From Kitasatospora fiedleri (GTDB lineage Bacteria > Actinomycetota > Actinomycetes > Streptomycetales > Streptomycetaceae), in contig NZ_OX419519.1 of the NCBI RefSeq assembly GCF_948472415.1, positions 4,526,001 through 4,590,000 on the forward strand: 64,000 bases of DNA. The letters are read 5' to 3'. The first letter of the stretch is position 1, and every line of letters begins with the position of its first letter. Below are positions 44,109 to 53,417 of the stretch, piece by piece. The position numbers and the translations under genes are program-made. A model generated the notes under the pieces. That model did no database searches and was not told the origin of the DNA. It worked only from the letters and a program-made list of their open reading frames with translations.

Positions 44109-44327
44109 TCAGATGCCTTGGAAGCGCTCGGTCTTGATCGCCGTGACGAAGGCGGTGAAGGCGGGCTCGGTGAAGAGGAGGGCGGGGCCGTGGGGGTCCT
44201 TGGAGTCGCGGACGGGGACGATGCCGTGGGTGGCGGTGAACTCCGGCGTGAACTCGACGCAGTTGCCACCGTCGGTACTGTGGCTGCTCTTCACCCACTG
44301 GGCATTGTGCAGGTCGAGGGGTGTCAT
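44109..44327 (-). CDS. DUF397 domain protein (copy 2)
   Basis: 72 residues, MTPLDLHNAQWVKSSHSTDGGNCVEFTPEF, VRDSKDPHGPALLF, ending KTERFQGI. It is very close in DNA to copy 1 (44496-44714) over the central part, while the C-terminal residues differ. Confidence 0.93.
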   Translation of the reverse strand: MTPLDLHNAQWVKSSHSTDGGNCVEFTPEFTATHGIVPVRDSKDPHGPALLFTEPAFTAFVTAIKTERFQGI

Positions 44328-44495
44328 GCGAGTTCCTCCCGTGGCGATTGCAGTGGTGGGCCGGTAGGGCTGCTCGGCGCTGGCGATCGTACTTCGGGGT
44401 GGAAGCGACGGGGTGAGGTTTCCCGTTATCGGGCATGAAGAAGCCCCACGCGCCCAAGTGGCCGGACTGCGGGGCTCGGTGGTTCTGGTGCCGGG

Positions 44496-44714
44496 TCAGA
44501 TCGATTCGAGGTTTCCGGTCTTGATCGCCGTGACGAAGGCAGCGAAGGCGTCGGTGGCGAAGAGGAGGGCGGGGCCGTGGGGGTCCTTGGAGTCGCGGAC
44601 GGGGACGATGCCGTGGGTGGCGGTGAACTCCGGCGTGAACTCGACGCAGTTGCCACCGTCGGAGCTGTGGCTGCTCTTCACCCACTGGGCATTGTGCAGG
44701 TCGATGTGGGTCAT
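44496..44714 (-). CDS. DUF397 domain protein (copy 1, next to the XRE gene)
   Basis: 72 residues, MTHIDLHNAQWVKSSHSSDGGNCVEFTPEF, VRDSKDPHGPALLF, ending KTGNLESI. Its ATG overlaps the stop of the XRE regulator (ATGA), the classical arrangement for a regulator and its DUF397 partner, similar in layout to the BldB/WhiJ-like systems of Streptomyces. Confidence 0.95.
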   Translation of the reverse strand: MTHIDLHNAQWVKSSHSSDGGNCVEFTPEFTATHGIVPVRDSKDPHGPALLFATDAFAAFVTAIKTGNLESI

Positions 44715-45541
44715 GCGAGTTCCTTCCGAGCAGTTCGGATCATGGCTAGTGAAGGGGCCGTTGGGAGGGACTCCACCAGAAGCCGATCGTAGCGCTTGGA
44801 CCAGGAGGCAACAGTCTCCCGGTTCCGCTCCACATGTCCTCGGGCCAGGGATTCCGCATAGCCGAGCACCGACCTGTCGGGCAGGGTGAGCAGGACTACC
44901 GACGTTCTGAACGGTGCCCACTCGCCCAGTGTGAACGGAGCGATCTGCAGCACGATGTGAGGGCTCGCTGCCATGGCCTCAAGATGCGCAAGTTGGTTCG
45001 CCATGACTTCGGGTCCGCCTATGACCCGACGGATGCACCCCTCGTCCAGCACCGCGTGGACGATAGGTGCGGTAGGGCGTTGGAAGATCTGTTGGCGGTT
45101 CAACAGGAAAGATACTCGCGCCTCCGCCTGGGCTTCGGTGATGTCTCCACGCTGCACCGCCGCCATCGCCAAGGCCGAGGCGTAGGCGGGCGTCTGAAGC
45201 TGCCCCGGAACGATGCCCAACTCAAAAGTGCGGAGCATCCGGCACCTCGCCTCTGCTTCGACGTACTCCGTGAACCCTTCCACCAGACTCGCGTTCGAGT
45301 AGAGCCGCCAGAGTTCCTGGAATCGCGAACCGGTGCCGAACACCTCGTCGGCTTTTACAGCGAAAGTAAAAGTCAGGGCCCGCTTACCTCGTTCGATGAG
45401 CGAGATGTAGCCGTTCGTATAGCCCATGTGTGCGGCCAACCTGACCTGCGACCACCCACGAGCTGCCCGTGACCTGGCAAGTTCCCGGCCGAAGCGCAGG
45501 GCGGGAGATGTCACCACATCAACTTCGTTGCCGGTTTCCAT
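44711..45541 (-). CDS. XRE-family helix-turn-helix regulator with DUF5753 (WhiJ-like)
   Basis: 276 residues. The N-terminal XRE HTH reads LARSRAARGWSQVRLAAHMGYTNGYISLIERGKRALT. The rest (LYSNASLVEGFTEYVEAEA, GIVPGQLQTPAYASAL, VHAVLDEGCIRR, SPHIVLQIAPF) matches the DUF5753 effector domain of actinomycete regulators. ATG at 45541 follows AAGGGGG. It heads a run of four DUF397 genes. WhiJ-type pairs influence development in Streptomyces; the target here is unknown. Composition is slightly lower in GC than neighbours. Confidence 0.93.
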   Translation of the reverse strand: METGNEVDVVTSPALRFGRELARSRAARGWSQVRLAAHMGYTNGYISLIERGKRALTFTFAVKADEVFGTGSRFQELWRLYSNASLVEGFTEYVEAEARCRMLRTFELGIVPGQLQTPAYASALAMAAVQRGDITEAQAEARVSFLLNRQQIFQRPTAPIVHAVLDEGCIRRVIGGPEVMANQLAHLEAMAASPHIVLQIAPFTLGEWAPFRTSVVLLTLPDRSVLGYAESLARGHVERNRETVASWSKRYDRLLVESLPTAPSLAMIRTARKELA

Positions 45542-45762
45542 GGTTGTCCCCCTTTGACGGGCCGGAACAGTCAACGGTCAAGCTCTGGTGAGCGTAGCCG
45601 TTCCTGCCGATGCTTGTGACGCAGAGAACGCAGAAAGAAGCGGACGGTGACCGGCGCGTGGGGGCTCGCTCCAGGCGTGCGCGCGGTCCGGGCCGTCCGA
45701 GGGGGCGTGAGCGCTCTCCGAACTCCCCTTGCACAGCTCAACCAGCCGTGAGGTCGATCGCC

Positions 45763-45969
45763 ATGCCGAACCACCAGGGCCCGGAGCCGAAAGCGAAGTT
45801 GACGATCCGGGTCTACACCGTGCGGGCCGACGGAGCCCGGGTGCAGGTCTCGTCCTGCACGTCCGACGAGGAGCTCTTCCTGCCGCTGGTCTCCGCGCTG
45901 GTCTGGCCGGCCTGCCGGTGCCCGCGCTGCGTCGACCGCGACGGGGCCCAAGCACCGGACGCGGCCTGA
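45763..45969 (+). CDS. small hypothetical protein with CxCxxC
   Basis: 68 residues starting MPNHQGPEPKAKLTIRVYTV, then DEELFLPLVSALVWPACRCPRC. The CRCPRC pair could bind a metal. GAGG lies 8 bases before the ATG. It is the first of three short plus-strand genes opposite the XRE gene. No family assigned. Confidence 0.65.
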   Translation: MPNHQGPEPKAKLTIRVYTVRADGARVQVSSCTSDEELFLPLVSALVWPACRCPRCVDRDGAQAPDAA

Positions 45970-46022
45970 CCGGCCGGTCGTCCCGCCCACCCGACACCCG
46001 ATACCCGAACGAAGGGATGCAC

Positions 46023-46343
46023 GTGTTGTACACCGGACAGCCACCGGAGGCGGTCGATGCCCTCCGGCGCTTTCTGCGCGCAGGGTTCGCCGACTCCGAA
46101 CAGGCCGCCGACCTGCTGGAACGGGCGTTCCGGCTGGCCCGACTCGATCCGCCGCCGGGGCTGTCGCCGGTCTACCGGGCCGAGGTGCCGCCGGAGTCCG
46201 GCGGCGTCGCGCTGGGGTGCGCCGGGCTGCCGTGGGTGCAGCGGCTGGCCGAGGCGCTGCTCGAACTCGCCCTCCTGCGCGGCGACCTGTCCTTCGTCCG
46301 GCCCGGTTCCGAGGACCGTCCCGCACTGGAGGTCGCCTCATGA
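46023..46343 (+). CDS. hypothetical protein, 106 aa
   Basis: Helical, Leu/Ala-rich protein (GQPPEAVDALRRFLRAGFADSEQAADLLERAFRLARL and LPWVQRLAEALLELALL). The GTG at 46023 is six bases after GAAGGG and is preferred to the ATG at 46017, which touches that site. No domain recognised. Confidence 0.6.
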   Translation: MLYTGQPPEAVDALRRFLRAGFADSEQAADLLERAFRLARLDPPPGLSPVYRAEVPPESGGVALGCAGLPWVQRLAEALLELALLRGDLSFVRPGSEDRPALEVAS

Positions 46344-46349
46344 GCGGCG

Positions 46350-46715
46350 GTGAGCGTGGCGGAGCCCGGAGGGTCACGTCCGGAGTCCGGGTGGCGGCGC
46401 CGGCGGTCCTCGTCGCGTCCGGCCGTCCGCACTGATCCGGTGGGGGAGGCGGAGGCGCGGCAGGCCGCCCGGGACCGGGCGTGGGCGATCGGCGAGAAGC
46501 TGGCGGCGGCCGGTGGCGGGGAGGCCCGGCTGACCACCGTCCCCGGCGGCTACCGGGTCGAACTCCACCTGGGCGGGCCCGCGCCGGACGAACTCGGGGT
46601 GCTGGAGGCCCTCGCGCTGGGCGACCGCTGGGGGCACCGCCGCTCGCCCCCGTCGCGCAACGGCGGGGTCGCGAGGGAGACGGTGTGGAGCGAGGTCCGG
46701 GAGCCGTCCGGTTGA
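46350..46715 (+). CDS. hypothetical protein, up to 121 aa
   Basis: From a GTG at 46350; the N-terminal ~30 residues are Arg/Ser-rich and doubtful. The conserved-looking part is AAGGGEARLTTVPGGYRVELHLGGPAPDELGVLEALALGDRWGH, an alpha/beta pattern. A later start is possible. An ATG at 46340 overlaps the previous stop but its frame ends after 31 codons. Confidence 0.5.
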   Translation: MSVAEPGGSRPESGWRRRRSSSRPAVRTDPVGEAEARQAARDRAWAIGEKLAAAGGGEARLTTVPGGYRVELHLGGPAPDELGVLEALALGDRWGHRRSPPSRNGGVARETVWSEVREPSG

Positions 46716-46813
46716 GAGCGGCCGCGGCGGGACGGGGAACGGCCGCCGCAGTCCGTACCGTCAGCGCGGAACACCGGGCCCGCGCGGGACCCGGTGTCCG
46801 CGGAGCGCCGCGG

Positions 46814-47143
46814 TCAGCTCGCGCTGGAGGCGGAGCTGCTGGAGCTGGAACTGGAGCCGGAGCTGCCGGAGCCCGTCGAGGAGGACGAGGTGCCGCCGCC
46901 GGACGAGGCAGGCGAGGAGGACGGGGACGTCGAGGTCGACGACGAGCCCACCGAGCTGCTGGAGCTGGAGCGGCTGTCGGTGCGGTAGAAGCCGGAGCCC
47001 TTGAAGACCACGCCCACGGCCGAGAAGACCTTGCGGAGCTTCCCCTGGCAGTCGGGGCACGTGGTCAGCGCGTCGTCGCTGAACTTCTGCACCGCCTCGA
47101 GGCCGTTGCCGCACTCGGTGCACTGGTACTGGTACGTGGGCAC
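46814..47143 (-). CDS. FmdB-family zinc ribbon protein
   Basis: 109 residues. MPTYQYQCTECGNGLEAVQKFSDDALTTCPDCQGKL has the two CxxC pairs of the FmdB regulatory zinc ribbon, followed by VGVVFKGSGFYRTDSR. The last ~55 residues are almost only Ser, Gly and Thr, a low-complexity tail often seen in actinomycete FmdB proteins. Its function is uncharacterised. Confidence 0.92.
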   Translation of the reverse strand: MPTYQYQCTECGNGLEAVQKFSDDALTTCPDCQGKLRKVFSAVGVVFKGSGFYRTDSRSSSSSSVGSSSTSTSPSSSPASSGGGTSSSSTGSGSSGSSSSSSSSASSAS

Positions 47144-47237
47144 TTTCCGCTTCCTCCTGCACTCCCCCTGGCACTCTCACGCTATGAGTGCTAACGACGG
47201 TCCATGATGCGGCATTCCGCTGGAGGAGTCCAGCGGC

Positions 47238-48536
47238 TCAGCCGTGGCGGGCCGCACCGACCGGCTCCTCGCGGACCGCGCCTCCCCGGGCCACGGTACG
47301 GGGCGCGGGGGCCGGAACGGCGAGCAGGCGGCGCATCGTGACGAGCGCCACCAGGCCGAGGCCGGAGCCGGCCAGGGCGACGGTGAAGCCCAGCGAGGGC
47401 CCGGAGCGGTCGATCAGCTGCCCGGCGGCGGTGGAGCCGAGCGCCAGGCCCAGGCCGATCGCGCCGGTGAGCCAGGTGAACGCCTCGGTCTTGGCGCCGT
47501 CCGCGACCAGGGTCTCCACCAGGGTGTAGCCGGTGATCAGGGTGGGCGCGATGGCCAGGCCGCAGAACAGGCCGGCCGCGGTCAGCGCGGCCAGGTTGGG
47601 CATCGCCCACAGGGTGGAGCAGCCGAGCACCAGCAGCGCGTAGCAGGCGATCATCCGCCGCCGGGGGGTGGAGCGCCAGGGGACCAGGCCGTAGAGCACG
47701 CCGGCCACCATCGACCCGGCCGCGAACAGGCCGTAGACCAGGCCGCTGAGCCCGCCGGAGCCGGCGTCCTCGGCGAAGGCGGTGATCGAGACCTGGAGGG
47801 TGCCGAAGACGGTGCCGAGGCCGAGGAAGGCCCCGGCCAGCAGGCGCACGCCGGGGGAGGAGAGCGCGGAGACCCGCCGGTGGCCGGGGGCGGCGGGCCC
47901 GGTGGGCGCGGGCGCGGTGTCCCGGCGGGCGGCGAAGGCGAGGCCGCCGAGCAGGGTCAGGGCGGCCTCGGCGGTGAGCCCGACGGACGGGTTGACCAGG
48001 GTGGCGATGCCGGTGGCCAGCATCGGGCCGAGGACGAAGGTGAACTCGTCGGTGACGGACTCGAAGGCGAAGGCGGTGTTCATCAGGGCCGGCCGCCCGC
48101 CCAGCCGGTGCACCCAGCGGGCCCGGACCATCGCGCCTACCTGCGGCACCGCCGCACCGGCCGGCGCGGCGGCCAGGAACAGCGTCCAGTCGGGGGCGCC
48201 GGCGTGGGCCAGCACGATCAGCGCGGCGACCGCCCCGGCGTGCACCAGCACGGCCGGGACCAGCACCGCGGCCTGGCCGTGGCGGTCGGCGAGCCGCCCG
48301 GTCTGCGGGCCGATCAGGGCCTGCGCGACGGCGGCGGCCGCGGCGACCGCGCCGGCCAGGCCGTAGGAGCCGGTGGTGTCGTGGACCAGCAGCACGACGC
48401 CGAGGCTGAGCATGGCGTACGGCAGCCGGGCGACCAGCGCCGGGAGCAGGAAGGTCCAGGCGCCGGGGGTGCGCAGCAGCGCCCCGTAGCCGGAGCCGTG
48501 GGTGGTGGTGTCGTCGACCGGTCGGCGCGCCGCCAC
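47238..48536 (-). CDS. MFS transporter
   Basis: 432 residues with twelve predicted transmembrane helices. The loop after TM2 (GPQTGRLADRHG) is the MFS A-motif and APAGAAVPQVGAMVRARW a typical TM4 region. The layout resembles sugar- or drug-efflux MFS proteins; substrate unknown. It starts at a GTG (48536). No regulator is adjacent. Confidence 0.88.
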   Translation of the reverse strand: MAARRPVDDTTTHGSGYGALLRTPGAWTFLLPALVARLPYAMLSLGVVLLVHDTTGSYGLAGAVAAAAAVAQALIGPQTGRLADRHGQAAVLVPAVLVHAGAVAALIVLAHAGAPDWTLFLAAAPAGAAVPQVGAMVRARWVHRLGGRPALMNTAFAFESVTDEFTFVLGPMLATGIATLVNPSVGLTAEAALTLLGGLAFAARRDTAPAPTGPAAPGHRRVSALSSPGVRLLAGAFLGLGTVFGTLQVSITAFAEDAGSGGLSGLVYGLFAAGSMVAGVLYGLVPWRSTPRRRMIACYALLVLGCSTLWAMPNLAALTAAGLFCGLAIAPTLITGYTLVETLVADGAKTEAFTWLTGAIGLGLALGSTAAGQLIDRSGPSLGFTVALAGSGLGLVALVTMRRLLAVPAPAPRTVARGGAVREEPVGAARHG

Positions 48537-48756
48537 GGTCGGTCCTCTCTGCTGCCTGGTAGCGCCGCGGTCGGGGGTGGGGACCGGTCCGGCGCCGAGA
48601 GTCGTCCTCTCGCGCGTCGACCGGGGTTGTTACCGGGCCCGGGCGAGGTGCCGCGGGGCCCGGCCGCCGAGCGGTCGCGCCGACTCTGCATCAGGCAGAT
48701 ACGGAAAAGCGGGTGTATCGGATGTATCGGGGTGTTCCGGCCTTCAGCTTAGCGGT

Positions 48757-50361
48757 TCAGCCGGTCTTCTTCCTGGCGATGGAAGGCTTCCCGGCGAGAG
48801 AAGCCTTCCCGGCGACGGAAGGCTTCCTGGCGAGGGAGGGCGCCCGGCGGGACGTCCGCGAAACGGCGGACGGGCCTTCCGCGTGCTCCAGCCACCCGGC
48901 GAGCTTGCCGCCGCGGTCGACGGCGCGCAGCCGGCGCTCGGCGGCCTCGGAGACCTCGTCGGTGGTGACCACCAGCAGTTCGTCGCCCTCGCGCAGCACC
49001 GTCGTCCGGTCCGGCACGAAGCTGGAGCCCTCGCGGACCACCAGGGTGACGGCGGCGCCCTTGGGCATCCGCAGCTCGGAGACCTCGACGCCGGACATCC
49101 GGGAGCCGGGGGCGAGGTGGACGGAGAGCAGGTGGCCGTGCAGCTTCTCCAGCGGGGCGGACTCGATGCCCAGGTCCTGGCCGATGTCGCCCTCGCCGAT
49201 CCGCAGCCACCTGGCGACCAGCGGCAGGGTCGGGCCCTGGAGCAGGGTGAAGACCACGACCAGGATGAAGACCACGTTGAACAGCTGCTGGGCGTCGGTC
49301 GCGCCGGACACCAGCGGGATGGTGGCGAGCACGATCGGCACCGCGCCGCGCAGCCCGGCCCAGGACAGCAGCGCCTGCTCCTGCCAGGGGACCCGGAACG
49401 GCGTCATGGTCAGCAGCACCGACAGCGGCCGGGCGACGAACACCAGCACCGCGCCGGCCACCAGGCCCGGCACGACCGCCGCGCCCATGCTGGTGGGCGT
49501 CACCAGCAGGCCGAGCACCACGAACATGCCGATCTGTCCGATCCAGGCCAGCCCGTCGGCGAAGCCGCGCACCGCGGGGCCGTGCGGCAGCTTGGAGTTG
49601 CCGAGGATCACCGAGGCGACGTAGGTGGCGAGGAAGCCGGAGGCGTGCAGCAGCGAGCCGCCCGCGTAGGCGAGCACGATCAGCGCCAGCACCGCGATCG
49701 GGTACAGGCCGGAGGAGGGCAGCGCGACCCGGCGCACCGCGTACGCGCCGAGCTTGCCGACCGCATAGCCGACCGCCCCGCCGACCACCAGCTCGACGAT
49801 GATGGTGCCGACCAGCACGTACCAGGGGTCGAGCTCGCCGGTGGCGGCGAAGGCGACCACCAGGATCACCACGGGCGCGTCGTTGAAGCCGGACTCGGCC
49901 TCCAGCAGGCCGGTCAGCCGCTTGGGCAGCGGGACCATCCGCAGCACCGAGAAGACCGCCGCGGCGTCGGTGGAGGAGACGATCGCGCCGAGCAGCAGCG
50001 CGGTGCGCCACTCCAGGCCGACCAGCCAGTGCGCGCCGGCGGCCGTGACGAACACGGAGACCGCGACGCCCAGGGTGGCCAGCACGGCGGCGGCCGGGAC
50101 CACCGGCCTGATGGACCGCCAGCTGGTCTTGAGCCCGCCCTCGGCGAGGATGACCACCAGGGCGGCGTAGCCCAGGACCTGGGTGAGCTCGGCGTTGTTG
50201 AAGCTTATGCCGATGCCGTTCTGGCCGAGGGCGACGCCGATGCCGAGGTAGATCAGCAGCGAGGGCAGCCCCGAGCGGGTGGAGATCCGCACCGCCACGA
50301 CGGCGAACAGCAGGATCACGGCGGACTCGAGCAGCAGGGTGTTCAGGTGGTCAACGGTCAC
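48757..50361 (-). CDS. K+/H+ antiporter, CPA (NhaP2/CvrA-type) with TrkA-C domain
   Basis: 534 residues. About twelve transmembrane helices include LLGAIVSSTDAAAVFSVLR and EAESGFNDAPVVILV, the ion-binding Asp motifs of cation/proton antiporters. A cytoplasmic TrkA-C-like domain follows (MSGVEVSELRMPKGAAVTLVVR, LREGDELLVVTTDE). The tail repeats SLARKPSVAGKASLAGK. It should exchange potassium (or sodium) for protons. It is divergent from the penicillin acylase gene. Confidence 0.9.
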   Translation of the reverse strand: MTVDHLNTLLLESAVILLFAVVAVRISTRSGLPSLLIYLGIGVALGQNGIGISFNNAELTQVLGYAALVVILAEGGLKTSWRSIRPVVPAAAVLATLGVAVSVFVTAAGAHWLVGLEWRTALLLGAIVSSTDAAAVFSVLRMVPLPKRLTGLLEAESGFNDAPVVILVVAFAATGELDPWYVLVGTIIVELVVGGAVGYAVGKLGAYAVRRVALPSSGLYPIAVLALIVLAYAGGSLLHASGFLATYVASVILGNSKLPHGPAVRGFADGLAWIGQIGMFVVLGLLVTPTSMGAAVVPGLVAGAVLVFVARPLSVLLTMTPFRVPWQEQALLSWAGLRGAVPIVLATIPLVSGATDAQQLFNVVFILVVVFTLLQGPTLPLVARWLRIGEGDIGQDLGIESAPLEKLHGHLLSVHLAPGSRMSGVEVSELRMPKGAAVTLVVREGSSFVPDRTTVLREGDELLVVTTDEVSEAAERRLRAVDRGGKLAGWLEHAEGPSAVSRTSRRAPSLARKPSVAGKASLAGKPSIARKKTG

Positions 50362-50579
50362 GCAGGGGCACCTCGGGGCAGGGAGGGGGCTTCTGGCAGA
50401 TCGTTACTCATCCTAACATTTTACTTGATCTTTACGCCAGCCCCTCCGCCCGGCCGCACCCGGTAAGGTCCCTGCGGTGCCGTCGAACCGCCGGGGCGTC
50501 CCCCGTGCACGGCCGCCGGTGCGCTCGCCCTAATGTGGTGACCTGTCACGGCCGCACGCTCCCTCATACAAGGACTCGG

Positions 50580-53324
50580 ATGCCCCGCTCGAAGAAGTTC
50601 CGGCGCGCACGTCTGATCATGATCCTGCTCGCCGTGCTGCTGGTGGCGGGTCTGGTAGGCGGCGGCTGGTGGGCGGTGGACACCGTCCGGTCCTCCTTCC
50701 CGCAGGTCAGCGGCACCGTCAAGGTGGCCGGCATGTCCGCGCCGGTGGACGTGGTCCGCGACGACAAGGGCGTCCCGCAGCTGTACGCCGACACCGACGC
50801 CGACCTGTTCCGCGCCCAGGGCTACGTGCAGGCCCAGGACCGGTTCTGGGAGATGGACGTCCGCCGGCACATCACCTCCGGCCGGCTCTCCGAGATGTTC
50901 GGCTCCTCCTCGGTCGAGCAGGACACCTTCCTGCGCACCATGGGCTGGCGCGAGGTCGCCGAGAAGGAGTGGAACGAGGTCCTCTCCGAGGAGACCAAGC
51001 GCAACCTGACCGCCTACACCGAGGGCGTCAACGCCTGGCTCGCCGAGCACCCCGGCGGGGCCGGCGCCTCGTTGGAGTACGCGCTGCTCGGCACGGTCAA
51101 CTCCGGCTACCGGCCCGAGAAGTGGGACCCGATCGACTCGGTGGCCTGGCTCAAGGCGATGGCCTGGAGCCTGTCCGGCAACATGCAGGAGGAGATCGAC
51201 CGCTCGCTGCTCGCCCAGGACTTCACCGCCGAGCAGATCGACCAGCTCTACCCCGGGTACCCGTACGACCGCAACGGCACCATCGTGAAGACCGGCAAGG
51301 TCTCCGCCGACGGCACCTACACCCCCGGCGCCGGCGACACCGTGCCCCCGCCGGCCGGCGGCTCCGCCCCGGCCGAGAGCTCCCAGGCCCGGGCCGCCAC
51401 CCAGGCGCTGCTGAGCGGCCTGTCCCAGCAGGTCGGCGCGCTGCCGCAGTTGCTCGGCCCGCAGGGCCAGGGCATCGGCTCCAACTCCTGGGTGGTGGCC
51501 GGCGCCCACACCACCACCGGCCTGCCGATGCTCGCCAACGACCCGCACCTCGGCCCCGGCATGCCGTCCATCTGGTACCAGATGGGCCTGCACTGCCGCA
51601 CCGTCTCCGCCACCTGCGGCTACGACGCGGCCGGCTACACCTTCGCCGGCATGCCCGGCGTGGTCATCGGCCACAACAAGGACATCGCCTGGGGCTTCAC
51701 CAACCTCGGCGCCGACGTCACCGACCTGTACCTGGAGAAGGTCACCGGCCCCGACACCTACCTCTACGACGGCAAGGACGTGAAGTTCACCGTCCGCAAG
51801 GAGACCATCAAGGTGGCCGGGGGCGAGGACCGCACCATCACCGTCCGCACCACCCAGGACGGCATGCCGCTGATCTCCGACCAGTCCTCCGAGGAGCAGA
51901 AGGTCGGCCGGTACGCCCCGGCCGGCAACGCCGCCCCCGACCGGGCGGCCGGCTACGCCGTCGCGCTGCGCTGGACCGCGCTCGTCCCCGGCCACACCAT
52001 GGACGCCGTCTTCGCGATCGACCGGGCCACCGACTTCACGTCCTTCCGGGCCGCCGCCAAGGACTTCGCCGTCCCCGCGCAGAACCTGATCTACGCCGAC
52101 ACCAAGGGCAACATCGGCTACCAGGCCCCCGGCCTGATCCCGGTCCGCGGCAAGAAGAACGACGGCCGCTACCCCTCGCCCGGCTGGGACCCCGCGTACG
52201 CCTGGAACACCGCCTTCCTCCCGTTCAAGTCGCTGCCCTACGCGTACAACCCGCCCGAGGGCTACATCGTCACGGCCAACCAGGCCGTCGTCGACCAGAG
52301 CTACAAGCCGACGCTCACCACCGACTGGGAGTACGGCACCCGCGCCAAGGAGATCACCGACCAGATCCAGGCCAAGCTCAAGAACGGCGGCAAGGTCTCG
52401 CTGGACGACATGCAGTCCATGCAGCTCGACAACACCAGCGTGATGGCCAAGGAGCTCGTCCCGCTGCTGCTCAAGGTCAAGATCGACGACCCGTACGTGC
52501 GCGAGGCCCAGGACCTGCTCAAGGACTGGAACTACCACCAGGACGCCGACTCCGCCGCCGCCGCCTACTACAACGGCGTCTGGCGGGCCCTGCTCACCCT
52601 CGCCTTCGGCCAGAAGTTCCCCGCCGACCTCCGGGTCGAGGGCGACTGCCTGCTGGTGCGCCAGAAGCGCGACAACACCCTGCCCGACGACGCCCTCGGC
52701 GGCGCCGCGCAGGCCGTCACCGAGTGCGGCACCCGCGAGCCCGCGCAGGCCCAGCCGGACGGCGGCGACCGCTGGATGGAGGTCGTCCGCCAGCAGCTCG
52801 CCACCCCCGACTCGCCCTGGTGGGACTACATCGACTCCGACCACCAGCAGCAGCACGGGCTCGGCAACCTGCTCGCCGAAGCGCTCAAGGACGCCCGCCA
52901 GGACCTCACCTCGCGCCTCAGCAAGGACATCTCCACCTGGAGTTGGGGCCGCCTGCACCAGCTCACCCTCCAGGAGCCCACCCTCGGCAGCGACGACTCC
53001 TCGATCGCCTCCGGCGTCGTCCACAAGCTGCTCAACCGGGGCCCCTACAAGCTCTCCGGCGGCAGCGCCGCCGTCGACGCCACCGGCTGGAACGCCGCCG
53101 CCGGCTACGACGTCGACTGGATTCCCTCCATGCGGATGGTCGTCGACCTCAGCGACTTCGACGCCTCCCGCTGGATCAACGTCGGCGGCGCCTCCGGCCA
53201 CGCCTTCCACCTCCACTACAACGACCAGACCGACCTGTGGGCCTCCGGCCAACTCCTGCCCTGGGCCTACACCAAGGACGCGGTCGCCAAGGCGGGCAAG
53301 GACACCCTCACCCTGACCAACTAG
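50580..53324 (+). CDS. penicillin acylase family protein (secreted/anchored N-terminal nucleophile hydrolase)
   Basis: 914 residues. A signal-anchor helix (IMILLAVLLVAGLVGGGWWAV, residues 13-33) is followed by the alpha-chain domain (DDKGVPQLYADTDADLFRAQGYVQAQDRFWEMD). After a Pro/Ala/Ser-rich spacer, the autocatalytic Ser begins the beta chain in GIGSNSWVV near residue 300. The rest is typical (NDPHLG, PGVVIGHNKDIAWGFTN). Such enzymes cleave amides of penicillins, acyl-homoserine lactones or lipopeptides; substrate here unknown. The ATG at 50580 follows AAGGA. A TAATGT -10-like element is at 50531-50536. Confidence 0.92.
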   Translation: MPRSKKFRRARLIMILLAVLLVAGLVGGGWWAVDTVRSSFPQVSGTVKVAGMSAPVDVVRDDKGVPQLYADTDADLFRAQGYVQAQDRFWEMDVRRHITSGRLSEMFGSSSVEQDTFLRTMGWREVAEKEWNEVLSEETKRNLTAYTEGVNAWLAEHPGGAGASLEYALLGTVNSGYRPEKWDPIDSVAWLKAMAWSLSGNMQEEIDRSLLAQDFTAEQIDQLYPGYPYDRNGTIVKTGKVSADGTYTPGAGDTVPPPAGGSAPAESSQARAATQALLSGLSQQVGALPQLLGPQGQGIGSNSWVVAGAHTTTGLPMLANDPHLGPGMPSIWYQMGLHCRTVSATCGYDAAGYTFAGMPGVVIGHNKDIAWGFTNLGADVTDLYLEKVTGPDTYLYDGKDVKFTVRKETIKVAGGEDRTITVRTTQDGMPLISDQSSEEQKVGRYAPAGNAAPDRAAGYAVALRWTALVPGHTMDAVFAIDRATDFTSFRAAAKDFAVPAQNLIYADTKGNIGYQAPGLIPVRGKKNDGRYPSPGWDPAYAWNTAFLPFKSLPYAYNPPEGYIVTANQAVVDQSYKPTLTTDWEYGTRAKEITDQIQAKLKNGGKVSLDDMQSMQLDNTSVMAKELVPLLLKVKIDDPYVREAQDLLKDWNYHQDADSAAAAYYNGVWRALLTLAFGQKFPADLRVEGDCLLVRQKRDNTLPDDALGGAAQAVTECGTREPAQAQPDGGDRWMEVVRQQLATPDSPWWDYIDSDHQQQHGLGNLLAEALKDARQDLTSRLSKDISTWSWGRLHQLTLQEPTLGSDDSSIASGVVHKLLNRGPYKLSGGSAAVDATGWNAAAGYDVDWIPSMRMVVDLSDFDASRWINVGGASGHAFHLHYNDQTDLWASGQLLPWAYTKDAVAKAGKDTLTLTN

Positions 53325-53362
53325 TGCGGACGCCCGGCGCCCGGCGCCCGGCGGCACGCGTC

Positions 53363-53411
53363 TCCGGAGGCCGGGGAGCGGACCGCCGGGGGCCGCTCCC
53401 CGGCCTCCGGA
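53363..53411. terminator. 19-bp perfect-stem bidirectional terminator
   Basis: Arms 53363-53381 (TCCGGAGGCCGGGGAGCGG) and 53393-53411 pair perfectly over 19 bases with an 11-base loop, exactly between the convergent penicillin acylase and cyclo-ligase genes. Confidence 0.9.
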
Positions 53412-53417
53412 CAGGGC

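Noticed and set aside
44109..44714. Insertion-sequence repeats, because of strong DNA similarity between segments
   Set aside because: The similarity is explained by paralogous DUF397 genes; no transposase or terminal inverted repeats are present.
46340..46435. Gene starting at the ATG that overlaps the stop at 46343
   Set aside because: Despite the attractive ATGA overlap, the frame ends after 31 codons; the longer frame from 46350 has better coding character.
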